From: Phycomyces blakesleeanus NRRL 1555(-)
Lineage: Eukaryota > Mucoromycota > Mucoromycetes > Mucorales > Phycomycetaceae
Reading direction: 5' to 3'
NCBI RefSeq assembly: GCF_001638985.1
Contig: NW_017265148.1
Coordinates: 797,059 to 861,058 of the forward strand
Length of the DNA stretch: 64,000 nt
Shown here: one piece after another, positions 33,249 to 46,740 of the stretch
Numbering within the stretch: position 1 is the stretch's first letter
Layout of the letters: the number at the start of each line of letters is the position of its first letter
Translations under genes and position numbers: made by a program
The notes under the pieces: model-generated
Told to the model about the DNA's origin: nothing
What the model saw: only the letters and a program-made list of their open reading frames with translations
The model's database searches: none

Positions 33249-34791
33249 TATTAACAAACCTTTATTCATAAAGTCCATATTTCTCTAGATAAAATCTTCT
33301 GGCTATCAGAGCATATCAAAGAATCTATCTTGTCCCCATAATTAAAATGGAAACAAGCGTCAAATAACAGTGATTCAAAAGGATCCCAAAAATCCTTGTT
33401 TACTGAAGATGCATGGGAGGGGATAAAAGATAGGGTCTAAATCCCGAGAAGAATGGCATCCTTACCCGAACACATCAAAAGAATTTTGATATTTTTCTTT
33501 TTATGATTCATCGAGACTAAACAGAGATGACTGTAGATGACTACCAATTTCATAATAGGGGCATACCAACTCTCTATCACACTACAGAGTCAATATGCCT
33601 TCACTCCCAATGAGACGTGTTTTGAAGTTTATTCTCACATGTAAGTCTTATGAAACAAATAAGTAAACTCTTCTAATAGTACTTGGTAGCATTTATCTCT
33701 TTGGTAAGCCAGAATCTATGTTAAGAACGAGAAGATATCAAAAGACCACTGAATAATACTATATTGTTAAGGTGTGGACACCTATAATTTCCTCCTCCAC
33801 AAATAAGGAAACTACTTGATAAAGGATTGAGAGATCAAGTAGATATGCATGTCCTAGCAGAAATCGGCGATGACACATAGGTCATATCAACAGCAGAATT
33901 TGTCAATGGGTCGCTTGGACCAGAAACATTTGCTAATGACCATAAAACGTTGCTAGAGTCAAAAGTCATTTTTAGATAGCATCATCAACTGCAAATATAC
34001 AAGTCAAAGAAATATTGCACAAAATATTGAAGCCTATATATCCTTTATACGTATAAATTCAATTGAAAATTAGTGTAGTATATATACTGCGTACTTTGTA
34101 CTAATATTATATATATATATATTTGTAGTTTCTGCTAAAAATTAGTGCAGTAATTTGAGAAAGAGAGAAAGTAAATGCTCTTGTTAGCGGAGTTGTTGAG
34201 ATGATGGCAAGTAAAGAAAGGTAAGAATGTGGGAAAGATCATGAACCACCCTATATATATATATATGTATATAATATGCATATATAAGATGTAATTTACT
34301 AGCAAAAGCCCCTTTAATGTCTTGTAGTATCCAATAAATATTGTTTAGAACATGATTAAGGAATTATATTGATAGTGATAGTAATAATGATTGAGTGCAA
34401 TAAAGAGAAAAGAAGAGATAGACAGCCAAAAGACTTATAAAGAACTGTGCTGATTAGATAATTGTATTCTGGGCACAGTATACACACAGGCATGAAATAA
34501 AGAAAAAGAAGAGAAAAAAAACTCCCGCCATGATTGTGATGTGGAGAAATAAGATATTTGATTTGTCAGATTAAAGAGCTTCTTTTTGAATATAGTATAG
34601 TGCATAACTGGGTGACATCTGGTTTGATTCTTAGTTCCAAGTTACTTGGAAGAGTGTGCCATTGGCTCCCCTACTAGGTGTACAACTGTACCTTCCAGAA
34701 TCACTAAAGTAAGTATATATATAAATACAAATATAAATATATACAACAGTAGAAAGATGAGGTCACACAGACAATCTTACTTCTTTACACC
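33249..34791. other. Intergenic; dihydroxyacetone kinase promoter side
   Basis: AT-rich with (TA)n at about 34110 and 34252-34265. No recognisable gene. Confidence 0.5.
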
Positions 34792-37302
34792 ATGTCACAT
34801 ACTTTATATCCAAGTAAGCTTATATCAATAAACCAGATACACATGCATATACAAGTATTAAATAAGAAAGAAGGAAAGAAAAACAAATAGACTGCTTACA
34901 AAATTTATTATTAAGAAAAACACCTCTTGAACGATCCAAATACGGTATTTATTAAAAGAAAGAAAAAAGAATAGATATATAAATATATTTAATAGATAAG
35001 GCACAATAACGATACTTCTTTGAATAATAATAACATCAAGATCAAGATCAATAATATTAATATTAATATTTATAATAATAATAATAAAAATTGAATTATA
35101 AATCTGTGTAAATATATATATATATATATAATAATAATGTACGCTAGTTGGTCACAGAGAGCCTTCAAGGACTATGCTATGCATACCCTCATCTCCGTTT
35201 AGATTCAAAACACAATGGTAATGTATAAATTTAATAAAGGAAGAAAGCAAAAAAAAAAAATGTGAAAGAAAAGTATGTTATTAATGTTAACAATAACAAT
35301 ACTCTCTAGTCATCTACTGTGCAAATGTTGATGAGATTGCAAAGTCTCAGGTTACGATGATTGCAGGCGGTGGTTCTGGTCATGAACCTGCTCACTCGGG
35401 AAGTGTGGGCAGTGGAATGCTTACTGCTGCAGTGTGTGGGAATGTGTTTGCATCACCATCATCAAGCCAGGTTCTGGCTGCAATTGAACGTGTCCAATCT
35501 CCTCATGGCACTCTTGTGATTGTCAAGAACTACACTGGGGATTGTCTCAACTTTGGACTGGCTGTTGAGCGGGCAAAAGCAAAGAGAATCAAGGTCACGA
35601 TGATTATAGTTGACGACGACGTGTCGATTGGCCGCACAAAAGGTTCAAAGGTTGGTCGGCGAGGTTTGGCTGCCACTACACTGGTTATCAAACTGGCTGG
35701 TGCAATGGCTGCTACTGGGTAAATAAATAAATAAATCAAAAGTACAAACACTACAAAGTGTACAATTATATATTTATTTAAATGATAAGACTCTATAGTC
35801 ATCTATAATCTACAGTATAATATCCAACTTATAAAACTACTATTCATAGTGCTCGTTTGGAAGAGGTGTCTCAAATGGGATCGATGTGTATTAAAAATGC
35901 TGCTACCTTGGGTGTCGCTCTGGACCACTGCCATGTTCCAGGAAGTTCTGCAGACAGCCACCTCGCCAGCCTGGGTCCAAATGAGATTGAGCTTGGTATG
36001 GGTATCCACAACGAACCCGGGTTCCTCAAGACACCTCTGACGTCCACAAAAGCTTTGGTAGCCACCATGATGGACATCCTTATCGACCAGGACGATCCCG
36101 AGCGCTCCTACCTGGACCTGCCATTCAACAAAGCCGACCATCAGAGCCACAAGATAGTCCTGTTTGTCAACAACCTGGGCGGAACATCGATGCTTGAATT
36201 CAATGGCGCAGTCAAAGAAGCCGTGGACTACATCCTCACAAAATCTCATCTCAGCCTAGAACGTGTCCTGGCAGCCCCATTTGTGACCAGTCTGAACATG
36301 CCTGGATTTTCACTGACGCTGCTAAAAATAGTGGACCCCAAGATGTTGGAGTTGCTGGATTATCCTGTCAAGGTTGCAGGTTGGCCACTTGCACCAGCCC
36401 ATGAATTTGTGACCACAAAAGAATCATTGTCGTCTGTGCAGCCTAGTCTGACCAATAAACCAGCAACACTTCAAATACCCCAAAGTTAGTATATAGCTTA
36501 TATAGCTTATATAGCTTATATACGTATTTATTATTTTAGATCCTGAGGTTATCAAGGCTGTTATTGAGTCTGCTGCCCATGCTGTGATTGAAGTAGAGCC
36601 AGAGATCACATCACTTGACACAATTCTTGGTGATGGTGATTGTGGACACACTCTCAAAGCAGCCGCGACAGGTAATGGATATATATATATATATATGCGC
36701 ATATGCATTATAGTAACAATAACCAATAATCAATTATGTAGCCATTCTCAAGATTCTTCCTAGTCTGGATCTTAGTTCGGCATCTGACACCATTATTGGC
36801 TTGGCAGACACAATAGAACGTACCGTTGGAGGCACTTCATCTGCAATCTACTGTATCTTTCTCAATGCACTTGCAGCCGGTCTTCAACAATCACCTGTTC
36901 CAAAAGATAATCGTGTATTGTGGGCAACAGGTAAACCAAAACACAGTCATGGATTATTACTTATACTTATGTATATATATATATATATATATAACTTTAG
37001 CTGCCCGCCATGCTCTGTTGATTCTTCAGCAGTACACAATGGCACGAGTTGGAGACCGTACTCTGATGGATGTACTGACACCATTTGTCAATGCACTTGG
37101 GTCCAAGGAAATGTCGGTTGATGATGCAGTCAAGGCGGGATTAAAGGGAGCAGAGTCTACACGTAGACTGACAGCCAAGATGGGAAGAGCCTCCTATCTG
37201 GCCACAGAAGATGTTTTGACATCTGGACTTCCCGATGCTGGTGCATGGGGCTTGGCAGCCATCTTGAAAGGATTGGGGCAAGCCATAGATTCCCAATCAT
37301 GA
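34792..37302 (+). CDS. DAK1: Dihydroxyacetone (glycerone) kinase, 8 exons
   Basis: Exons 34792-34813, 34916-34944, 35148-35217, 35310-35718, 35850-36484, 36540-36671, 36742-36930 and 37001-37302 join in phase into 595 codons. That is close to the size of yeast Dak1. The first two exons are only 22 and 29 nt; they supply MSHTLYPKKHLLNDPNT. The enzyme phosphorylates dihydroxyacetone with ATP, linking glycerol and methanol-type carbon to glycolysis and detoxifying dihydroxyacetone. The DhaK half shows GGGSGHEPAH (about residues 60-69), DDDVSIGRTKG, and GMGIHNEPG with the substrate-binding His near 230. The DhaL half shows LGDGDCGHTL (about 418-427), GGTSSAIYCI and MGRASYL. All seven introns are GT-AG. 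The gene converges with the ERT1-type gene. Confidence 0.95.
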
Positions 37303-37964
37303 AACAACCAACCAACCAAACAAACAAACAAATAATAATAAATCAATAAAATACTTGTAATAATTCAGCTACTTCCTTTTATGCACACACATCTACATTA
37401 CACATATAATTATGTGTAATTCCTGTCTTTCCTTATATGTAATTTAATATGTGAATTGTGAATTGTGAATTGTGCGAAGAGTTATTTTGTTATTTAAAAA
37501 AGCAAAAATAAAGAAAGAAGAATATATAAGAAAAAAGGTTTTTTTTTAAAAAAAAAAATGAGAAGGGTGAAGGGATGGTGTAATACAGAATACAAAAAGA
37601 GGTTGGAGGATTTTGGGTTTTGGAGAGGGGAAGAGCGTGTGCTATGATTGGATTTCAATGGGTAGGAAATTGCCTACTATTATGGTCTACAGATAATAAT
37701 AGAAATAATAAGAGTAAGAACAAAAGGTTATTATAGTTTATCATTTATCATTTATCAACAGTAATGATAATGATAATGATAATGATAACAATTGCTGATT
37801 ATCATCATTATTATTTTAGGTTAATATTGTGTAATTGTTTTTTTAAGAAAAGAAAGAAAAGTCGTTTCAATATTGAAACATTAACTTACGGGTCTATATC
37901 GTATTTTTTAGTTTTTAAAGAAAGAAAGAAGTTAAACAACAATAGTAATTAATAGACAGTTTGC
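37303..37964. other. Convergent intergenic region
   Basis: 3' flanks of the kinase and the ERT1-type gene. Contains (GTGAATT)n near 37451-37474 and (GATAAT)n near 37765-37790. No gene seen. Confidence 0.5.
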
Positions 37965-39780
37965 TTACATGTCATATCGGTCTCTTCGAATCGTGAATGA
38001 AAAACAGCAAGATAAAACGACTGATTTTTTCTTTGTTCGCAAGAGACAGGAAGTCAGGACAGCCTTTTGCCGAGGATCAAATGCAATATTACCATATTTC
38101 TACAATATTAAATCGTGTGTTTATTAACAGGACCTTTGGTTAGTTGAAGTCTATAGTCATCGTTATTACTATTTCTTTACCTCCCAGTAATTAACAATTG
38201 ATTCTTCAGCCATAATTTCATAAATACATAGTTTTCCCTATTTATTTATGAATTAATTAGTTAATTAATATTCACATACATATACACAGTATATCTTATA
38301 ATTGACTTACATCACTTAGTTGATCAACTGGAACATCAATTAGAGAAGCAAATTCCTTGTTTCCCTTGTAAATTTCGCCTGTTCTTCGCCAGAGACAGGC
38401 TGGTACTGCCATTGCACTAAAGACACGATCGTAATCCTATATGTGTGTTTTTTTTTTGAAAGAAAATTGTTAAAAAAAAAAGGGAGAGAGTGTTTCATAT
38501 TTGTTTTTGATCTTGTCAAAAGGATACTATAAATTGTGTTTATATTCATGTTTAAATTCTTACAAGTAATAGTCTTTCAAATGCTTCTTCGACAAGAATA
38601 AGGTCAATATCTGTCAGGGACTGAGCGATTTCTCGAAATGCTGGTCGAAAGGTACCCATTACATTAAGGATTCGTCGACGGGTATTAGAAGACATACTAA
38701 TTTTTTTTTAAAAGAATAGAATAAATCAAATGGTTCATTACTGCTAGTGAATTAAATGTAGAGTGTATCTATATATAATTACTGTTGATCCATGTATCTT
38801 TGAAGACGAGCATATCCATTGACGTAGTTGTATGGTTTAAGAAAGCCTGCTTCATACTTTGCATTGATTATTTGGTTGAGACGGTCTTCGATATTTCCGT
38901 CAGTAGGATCGGCAGCGATCAGAAAGAAATTTTCTCGCATACTTTCGCGCCTCTCTCTGGACACGGACTCATTGACACTGAATATAATACGATTTATATG
39001 ATTTATATAGTTAATTCAATCAGGTTAAAAAAAAAAAGATTATAAAAAATGTATGGTTCATGTTTTCCTTTGGTTTGCTTTCTTTTCTTTACATACTTTT
39101 CTTCAAAAGGAGAGTCGCTGTTGGGATTGAATTCAAGAAGACTTTTTGATTTCGTTAAAGGAGTATCTGTTATTGTAATTATTATTTTGTATATATAAAG
39201 AAGTGTGTACAAAATTTTATTTTTATTATTTTAGTAAATCTTGTTTTCTTTCTTTTTCTTTTTACCCCACCTTTCCTATTTTGTTTTCCCACGCCATTCA
39301 AATGGTGCACAAGCCACTATATATAAATCTAAATGTGTGTATTTCTATATATCCATATATATATTTCTCTCTCTCTCTTGTAAAAAATAAAATAAAAATA
39401 AGAGTATAATTTATAATTTATAGCTATTTTATACTTGCCCCAGATAACTAGTTTGTCGTCTGCTGAAACTGGTGAGATAATATCTAGAGTAGCAGACGCA
39501 CGCTTCTTGGCACTTGGACGGGGAGTGTCATAACATTTGTGACCAATATTACGTTTGGTGCATCGTTGGCAAGGTCGACCTACCAAATAATAACAGTAAT
39601 AATTTCCAAAAAAAAAACAACAACAAAAACAAAACAAGAAAAAAGTACAGAAAGTAAACATTTTTATTTCTTGTTTTTATTTCTTGTTTTTATTTATTAC
39701 CATCGTCGCAAGTCATATGTGATCTTCTACAGAATACACATGCTGTTTTTAGAATAAAGAAGTTTGTATATGGCATTGAT

Positions 39781-39817
<37 letters not shown>

Positions 39818-40005
39818 TAGCAAGTCATTTAGTGTGTGCGTATGTGTATGTGTATATGAATATGAATATATATATATATATATGCATATTAATGGGTGGA
39901 TCCACATATTAACAAAAATCTATCATTAATCTTAAATATTTCTGTACCAAGAGAAACTTTTTTGCGCTTTTTGGTGCGGTCTTTTTCAGGTGGCGATGTA
40001 GACAT
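37965..40005 (-). CDS. ERT1: Zn2Cys6 gluconeogenesis regulator, ERT1/RDS2/AcuK type, 9 exons
   Basis: Exons on - are 40005-39948, 39742-39701, 39579-39439, 39166-39097, 38977-38783, 38696-38564, 38436-38311, 38237-38181 and 38099-37965. They join in phase into 318 codons. Cysteines at about 21, 24, 31, 37, 40 and 49 form the zinc cluster (ACVFCRRSHMTCDDGRPCQRC, KRNIGHKC). Then come the family blocks KPYNYVNGYARLQRYMDQ, FRPAFREIAQSLTD and, in the PAS-like region, LILVEEAFERLL, CLWRRTGEIYKGNKEFASL and GKLCIYEIMAEES. In ascomycetes these factors activate gluconeogenic genes such as PEP carboxykinase. The intron after exon 3 has a GC donor (G|GCAAGT). At 318 residues it is shorter than most relatives because the N-terminal and linker regions are brief. 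Target genes cannot be read here. Confidence 0.93.
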
Positions 40006-43000
40006 CTTTTTTTTTTGGAGCAAGAAAATGAAATAAAGAAGTGTAAGTAGAAGAGGAGAAGTGAAGAAAGAAATATAAAGAGAAGAAGAAGAAGAAAAAG
40101 GAGGGCACAGTTTGAGATTCCCCGCATTAGAAGCAATGGACCGGAGTTTGATCTATGGATCTTTCTCTTTTCCGGACAAGTGAAAGCAAAAAGAAAGGTG
40201 TGACAGACCACAAACCAAAGAGAATGGACCATCCCCTCACTCTCCAAAAAAGGAAAACTTGAAACTCTTGACGCCTCTTTCTTTCCTGTTAATATTTTTA
40301 TTTTTAAGGTAAATCAACCCAACCTAAATTGAACTGAACAGACTGATGATGTAGCCATGGGAACGCACATTTGATCGTGAATTTAAACGCATCTTTCCTT
40401 GTGATAATAACCCTTTTCCCTTGATAAAAGAATATGCATATATATATGCTATTATCATCATACGCTCAAGATGCGTTTAGTCTTTATTTGGTATATATTA
40501 GCAAGCAAAAAAAAACCAGGAGAAAACAGAAGAGATCGTCAAGGCTCGGAGAAAGCAAAAGTAAATAAATAAATAAATAAATAAAGCAAAAATAAAGTAT
40601 CACCAAATAAAGAAATCCTAGACTGGAAGAGAATGACAAAAATGGTCTTTAAAGTTGACTGATTGGTTGCAACATGGTTACGCGCGCGCAAATATACTTT
40701 TCTTTTTATTACTATTTATTTATTTAAATAAATAAATAAATAAAAAAGGAGAAGAAGAGGCAAAATACAGTGCATACGGTCCCAAAACTGCGGATCTTAA
40801 AACAAAATGCAATCACCGGAGATCTAAAATCTAAATACATTTGGTTGAATATTTATAAATAAAAAGCAGACCTTAATTGTCAAAAGGGTATTTCTGTTTC
40901 TACATATATTATGTATATATATATATATATATAGGAAATTTGTTCCAATTGAGCCAGGTTTAATATTGGATATGGAAGTATCTGGAGATTCGAATGGTGG
41001 TTGTAAATGAAGAGAAGAAAACGAAATAAAATAATAATAATAAAAATTGTTAGCTGACAAAGTGCACAGATCAATAGAGGTACAAATTGCACTAGAAGGC
41101 AACTTTGGAAATAATCCCAAAAAAAAAGAAAACCAAGATAAATTGGAATACAAACAGATATGGATTAGGCTCTAGAACTACAAATTTTATATGGATAGAT
41201 CTATTCACAACACACCTACACATTCCACCTGTCGCACTTAATGACTCTAATGCACCAGCACCGAGTCATATTCTATTTTAAATACTTTTTTTTTAATAGA
41301 AGAAGTTGTTCATATAAGACATTAGAGTATCTTGGATCAAATTGACAGGTTGCTTATTAGTATATCTTTCTAGTCAATGCATATTCATATCCAATCACTC
41401 CATTTAATGAAATCATACCGATAAATTACTCTTTTTTAATATAATTCTCCTTTAAATATATTAGCAAATAACAATCGAAACGTATGACATACTACAAAAA
41501 ACAAAGTTATACTTAACTCAGATAAGGGTCCTCTTGCAAACCCTTTAAAGTAATACTTCCTTGTACTGAACAGTATTCAGCTCAAGTTCATCAAACGATT
41601 GAAATTAATCATTGACGTGGAAAAAGAAGAAGGAGGAGGTTTCAAATCTACTTTACACAATATTCCAAATACAGTTTCTTTTTTTTTAAAAAAATAAATA
41701 AAAAAAATCCGGAGCCGAAGATCAAAATCTGGAACCTAAGATCAATCTTTGGCCTAGCAATAAACTCTCTCTCTCTTTCTCTTATATATATATATATATA
41801 TATAAATGTATAGTGCTTGTTTAACTGCCCCATCTTCTGCACTCGTATATGTTCCTTTTACTGCTTTATACAGTCAGCATATTATTCACATTGAATATTC
41901 AATTATATCAAAGCCTCTTTGTAGACGAGAATAATTCTCTACAAGTGTATTATTAAGCAGGAAAATAAATACATAAATAAATAAAGTTTCTATTATTATT
42001 ATTTCTCTTTTTGTTCAAGATTTCCTGTATGGCTTAAAATAAACAGCATTTATCTCTTGTACAAAGTATATTAATGAACCATCAGTACTCTGTGAAGTTT
42101 CATTACCAGAATCCATCTTTCTCTTTGTACTACCAGATATATATATATCTTTGGGTGTGTCTTTTGTTGAGATCTCTTGATATCAATCACTCTACAGATA
42201 CTCGAATTTACACTTCTTTAATTCAAATGTCATATGTTCTCTATCTTGAATTTATTAAGTGTTGTATGAACAGCGGAGTCAAAGAAGCCATGAGCAGGAG
42301 ATTGACCAGGTGTGTTGATTGTATGTTACAGTCACACACCACCACACTCAGACCATCTGGACTGAAGAATGTATAGTAGTAATAGTAGTACTTTCTTCTT
42401 CTTTATCTATGATTCTTATTTATTTTAACTTATATTATAGCCTTTAGATTCTTGGCTCTTTGAGAAACAGGTTTAATTGGCTAAAATCTTCATTTTGGAC
42501 CTTGTAACACTTGGTGCAGTAGATGACCGGACGGACCCGAAATTTAAATCATTCTTTCCTTCCTTCCTTCTCCATAAACCTATCATGCTGTATTAATGAG
42601 AATAGAAAGAAAGAATATATATATATATTGGTTCTAGTAAATATTAGCAATAAAAAGCCAAAAATCTAAAAATGGGATGTATTTAAAAGAACAGAATTAC
42701 AGGTCACTAGGAAGAAGAAGGAAAGACATTGATTGCGGGAATATTTCTTCAAATCTAGACATTTCAAAAAATATCTTTGAGAACTGATTAATATATATAT
42801 ATATATATATAAATGTATATCAGTGTGTGTAAAGTTATTTTAAATATTTGAGAGAAATATGAAAGGGAAGTAAGATGAGGTGGGGTGTGAAGGTATGAAG
42901 GTCTGGCTCTTTTTTTACCAACATTCTAACAAGTCTAATGGTGACTATAAAAAAGCTACCAAGAAAACCAGCTTTTTCATAGTATGTACGCTTCTTCTTC

Positions 43001-43655
43001 TTCTTTTTTTTCTTTTTTTTTTTAGAAAAACACCGATGCCATTAAACTGCCACAATCAAAAGTAAGTCCCAGCCAAAAATGTGTCACTTTCGTCAATATA
43101 GACACTTCTTTTCAAAGGATTTTTCTTTTAGCTACTAAAGTCATGTTCTTCCTGTCTATGTCGGGCCTGTAAGATGTTATCAATTATTATCATGGCCTTT
43201 GAGGCTGAATTTACGATATGGTTTAATGAGGTAGCAAAAAAAAGACATGTAAATTGAGCCTATATTCAAAAAAAGAATGATATAAGCGAAACCAAAGCTT
43301 TGGTTGACCAGTCCTTGCAAGCGTCTTTAAAATTACAAGCGACAATATACCTTTGTGACCATGCTGGAAAGGCCTCCCAAAAATACAATCATCTTTTGAA
43401 CCATTCGTGAACCAGACCAGGATAATTAAATCGATTAAAATTAGTTTTCCTACAAATATATATATAATATTCACATAATGAATGGTAATTTTTTCTACCT
43501 CACGTTATGAGAGAGAAAAAAAAACACAAGCATTTTTCAAAACTACTCTCTGAATCGCCCCGTCTTTTTTTAGTGGTGTCATCTCAATTTTACTTGGTGA
43601 TTTACTTTTTATTTTATTTTATTTTTGTGGCTCGTTTTCCATCGTGTCAGTATCA
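40006..43655. other. Long intergenic stretch, no gene seen
   Basis: Promoter side of the ERT1-type gene, then AT-rich DNA with (TAAA)n at about 40562-40585 and 40727-40744, (CG)n near 40681-40690, and (TA)n runs at 40914-40934, 41783-41804 and 42791-42812. Several frames of up to about 110 codons are translated microsatellites. No domain was recognised. Confidence 0.5.
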
Positions 43656-45496
43656 CTATGTCTTTAGTAAGATGCTATCGAAAATAAAGTATTTGACAGA
43701 TTTGACTCGAATAATAATAACACCATACTGAAGATCCTTTTGCCAATCGCTTCTTGGTATCAGCCCTGTAGCCGAAGGTTGCGGTAAGTTCTCCTGCTCT
43801 TGGTCGTGGGCTTGATCGCGTGCTTGGTTTTCCGGAAAGTTTTCGTAATATCTCTGAGCAAAGTCGATGTCCTGACTCCCAAGTTCCCATATGGCAGCTT
43901 TTTGTTTTCCACTGGAGTTATCCAAACATACGTGATACCACTTTAACTGGGTCAATTGTGGCTGGTTGCTCTGCTCCGGCAGATTGATATCGGTATCGGG
44001 ATTGGTATTGGTATTGGTATTGGAAGTGGAATTGGTATTGGTATTCTCGGTTTGCGCAATGGCAAATAATTTAAAGGTTTTTTGTTTGGAGAAATGTATT
44101 TGGGCAAGCTCGAATGTGTTCAATTGTGAGAACAGCATGTCCATGTGTAGCTGTCCAGTTTTGAGCCAATCACCTTCAATTAAATTAATTTTGCATAATT
44201 TCAGGTCCAAAAGTTGTTGACATCGGAAGGATAGGTATTTAAAAATTTCTGGGTGGATAGATGTAGATTGGGCATTCAATCTTCGCAATGGATGTATACT
44301 GAGGCTTTGGTTTTGGCTGTGCTTTGCATAATTTGAGAGACTTAACGCTTCACCCTGGCTCAAATCTAATATCCGTAATTTTGGACATTTATCCAGGATA
44401 ATGTTTATTCTGGGTCGAGACCGGAGGGTAATGCGTAATTTAACCAGTGATGGATATAAATTAAAATCGTTCGTACGTAGTTTATTGTCATCGGCATACG
44501 CAATATCTAGTTTCATAGTCTGTACTGAGTCTGCCACAGGTTGCAAGCATCTGTTTGAATGAACCAGCCAGTCTGGACCGAACGAGTTTGTACCGTAGTT
44601 AAGAAACTCTAGCTTTACACCGAAATGTTTAAGAGACGAGGTGAATAAAGAAAATGGCCAACCGTTCCAGGATTCTGTAAATATATGTGCTGACTTCAAA
44701 CAAGGAAAGAATTGGTCAAGGCATGATAGTATTTGGAGGTCATCTTTGTAGTATTTTGGCTCGTAATCTTCCTCAATAGATTCTGGAGATCTATAACCAT
44801 CTTTGAATCTGATGGTTTGTAGATTTGGGTACTTGCAAGCAAAGTAAAACATCCAGGGTGTAGAAAGGGAATCGTTGTCAAAGCACACCTCTTTGATGGT
44901 CTTTGCCGGAGCAATTTCTTTTACTGACTCTAATACTCCAGTCGTGGTAAGTAGTCGTGAAGCAGCTCCATGTCTTCCCACTCTAAATGCAACCCTTTAA
45001 TATCATCATCGTGCGAAGAAGTTGTCTTGAATATAAAATGAACCAGGGAAGTCAATGGTGATAGAGTAAACAAGATATCTCGAACTAGTTCTGTCCAAGT
45101 ATAGTCATAATCGATTTTCAGGCGTCTCAATGACTTCCAGGGAGACCAATCGGTAGTATTCAAAATTGGCTCGTAATCAGTGGCTTCAATGTATTCAACG
45201 TGGTTTATGTTCTGGTAAATTTGCTGTAGTGTTGGGAAAAGCTTCATTTCTTTCTCTGTTAGGTAGTAAGTAGTTAATCCCCGCGTGCGATGTAAGTTCC
45301 TTAGATGGACGTTGTTACGGTTGGATTTTTTGCAAAGGGACTTTAATGCTTTACTGTTGATAAATGGGTAATGCCAATACGCATCTAGAAATGGTTCTGT
45401 CCATTGTTTACAAACTACTGCACACGTCAACTGAGTGTCCCTTTCGATGTATTTTGCAATGTACGATAAAACATCGTATGGTAATCTTTTTGACAT
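43656..45496 (-). pseudogene. F-box gene broken by an internal deletion/frameshift
   Basis: The start is probably the methionine of MSKRLPYDVLSYIAKYI at 45496, matching the F-box start of the gene at 20007. The frame then stops after LHDYLPRLEY near 44930. Homology resumes in another frame with ESVKEIAPAKTIKEV and MFYFACKYPNLQ, and runs to the C-terminus (SDWQKDLQYGVIIIRVKSVK). Compared with the intact gene, about 15-16 codons are missing at the junction, so a deletion of a length not divisible by three explains the break. No splice sites restore the frame. The Asn/Thr repeat near the C-terminus comes from a GGTATT microsatellite at about 43990-44050. Apart from the one break both halves are clean, so the damage looks recent or could be an assembly error. 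Confidence 0.75.
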
Positions 45497-45645
45497 TTTA
45501 ATAGGTAATGATGACAAGCTAGACTCATGACTTTCAAGCCAGGTTGCTGTATCTTTCTTCTTTATATTTAAAAAGCTTGGAAGAAAATGGGTCACATGAC
45601 CTACATTCGTAGTTTCAATCTTTCAAATCATTAAAAAGAAAGGGA

Positions 45646-46740
45646 GATACAGGGTTTTGCATACAAAAATGAGAAACTCGAATCAATCTTTTGAAGTAGA
45701 CACAGGTTTAATTTGAAAAAAAAGTCTACATTTCAATTATTTAAAAAATAATAATACTGTTATCAGCCTAACATTCATACTTTTCTTTACAGATTTGCTT
45801 ACTACAAAGCATAATACGTTTTACAGCTTCATCAGCAGAGAGACCAGGGTTTCTTTTAGCCAAACTATTTAACTTTGAAAAACATTCCTCTAGGGGGTTC
45901 AAGAATGAGTGATATAAGGGAAGGATATGACACCTGTGCCTCGTGTGGCTGTGTAAGTAATATCTTAAAAGTTTAGCTGTATGTGTGTCATTATTGTCCA
46001 TAATAAATTAATGGGAAACGACATTGTCTCTATCTAAGCTCGCTGCGGCTTTCTTGACAAACTGAAGGAATAGTTGTGCGTCTGTATCACCTGCAGCCAT
46101 TTTCGCCCAACGTCTTTGACACTTTGATATAATATGACTAGCATAAGTGAAAGATTCAATGCTTGTTTGGGGGGTTTTTTTTATCACCCTCTCCCACTAA
46201 TCAAACCGGTATTGTATCCAGCTGCATCAACGAAATAAAGCATGTTTTGTAAGATATGCAATGTTACTGGAGTAGGCTAACAAATTTTAATATACTTTGG
46301 ATCAAATCTGCCGTGTTTTTCTTTTTCTTTGACAGGCTTTGTTTTTTTAGTGTGAATTCAACTTTTGCATATATATATGTGGGCGTTTTTTTTAATATGT
46401 CGAGATAAAGAGGTTTGCACTCTTAAGAGCAAGAAGCTGCTCTAACAACTCGTCTTTGACGATCCCAATCGTTGCCTTGTATTCTCCATATAAAGCATCT
46501 TGGATAAAATCATATTCTTCTCTGAGCTTTATATATACATAATTCAATAAGTAGTTATAACCATAAGATAACTTATATGGCATTTACGGTGTGTACATAA
46601 AACATAAACATCATCGTTATGTCGTTGTTTCGGAATCACGGACCATATTTTTTGAATGGTCGACTTCTTTGAATTTAACCTGTGACTACCTCAAATAATT
46701 GATCTCATATTCTTATTTGTTAATGCGAAACTCTGTATCT
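45646..46740 (-). mobile_element. Decayed ~1.1-kb IS630/Tc1-like element with ~84-bp inverted ends
   Basis: 45646-45729 matches the reverse complement of 46657-46740 at roughly 75% identity (GATACAG.GTTT.GCAT at the tips, TCACAGGTTAAATT inside). Between them lie transposase remnants on -. A third related end occurs at 82-182 in this window. A target duplication could not be fixed with confidence. Confidence 0.7.
45768..46583 (-). pseudogene. Transposase remnants (DDE, IS630/Tc1 type)
   Basis: 45768-46001 carries MDNNDTHTAKLL and PLYHSFLNPLEECFSKL. These correspond to the second Asp (DNxxxH) and the NPxE Glu of the superfamily, about 34 residues apart as in Tc1. Further upstream, LYFVDAAGYNTGLISGRG resembles the first catalytic segment. 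The frame between is broken by stops, including one just before MDNND. The 63-codon frame at 46392-46583 may be the N-terminal part. Clearly inactive. Confidence 0.7.

Noticed and set aside
44930..44981. An intron restoring the frame of the broken F-box gene
   Set aside because: No GT..AG pair at the junction restores both frame and the missing ~15 residues; paralogues are intronless there.
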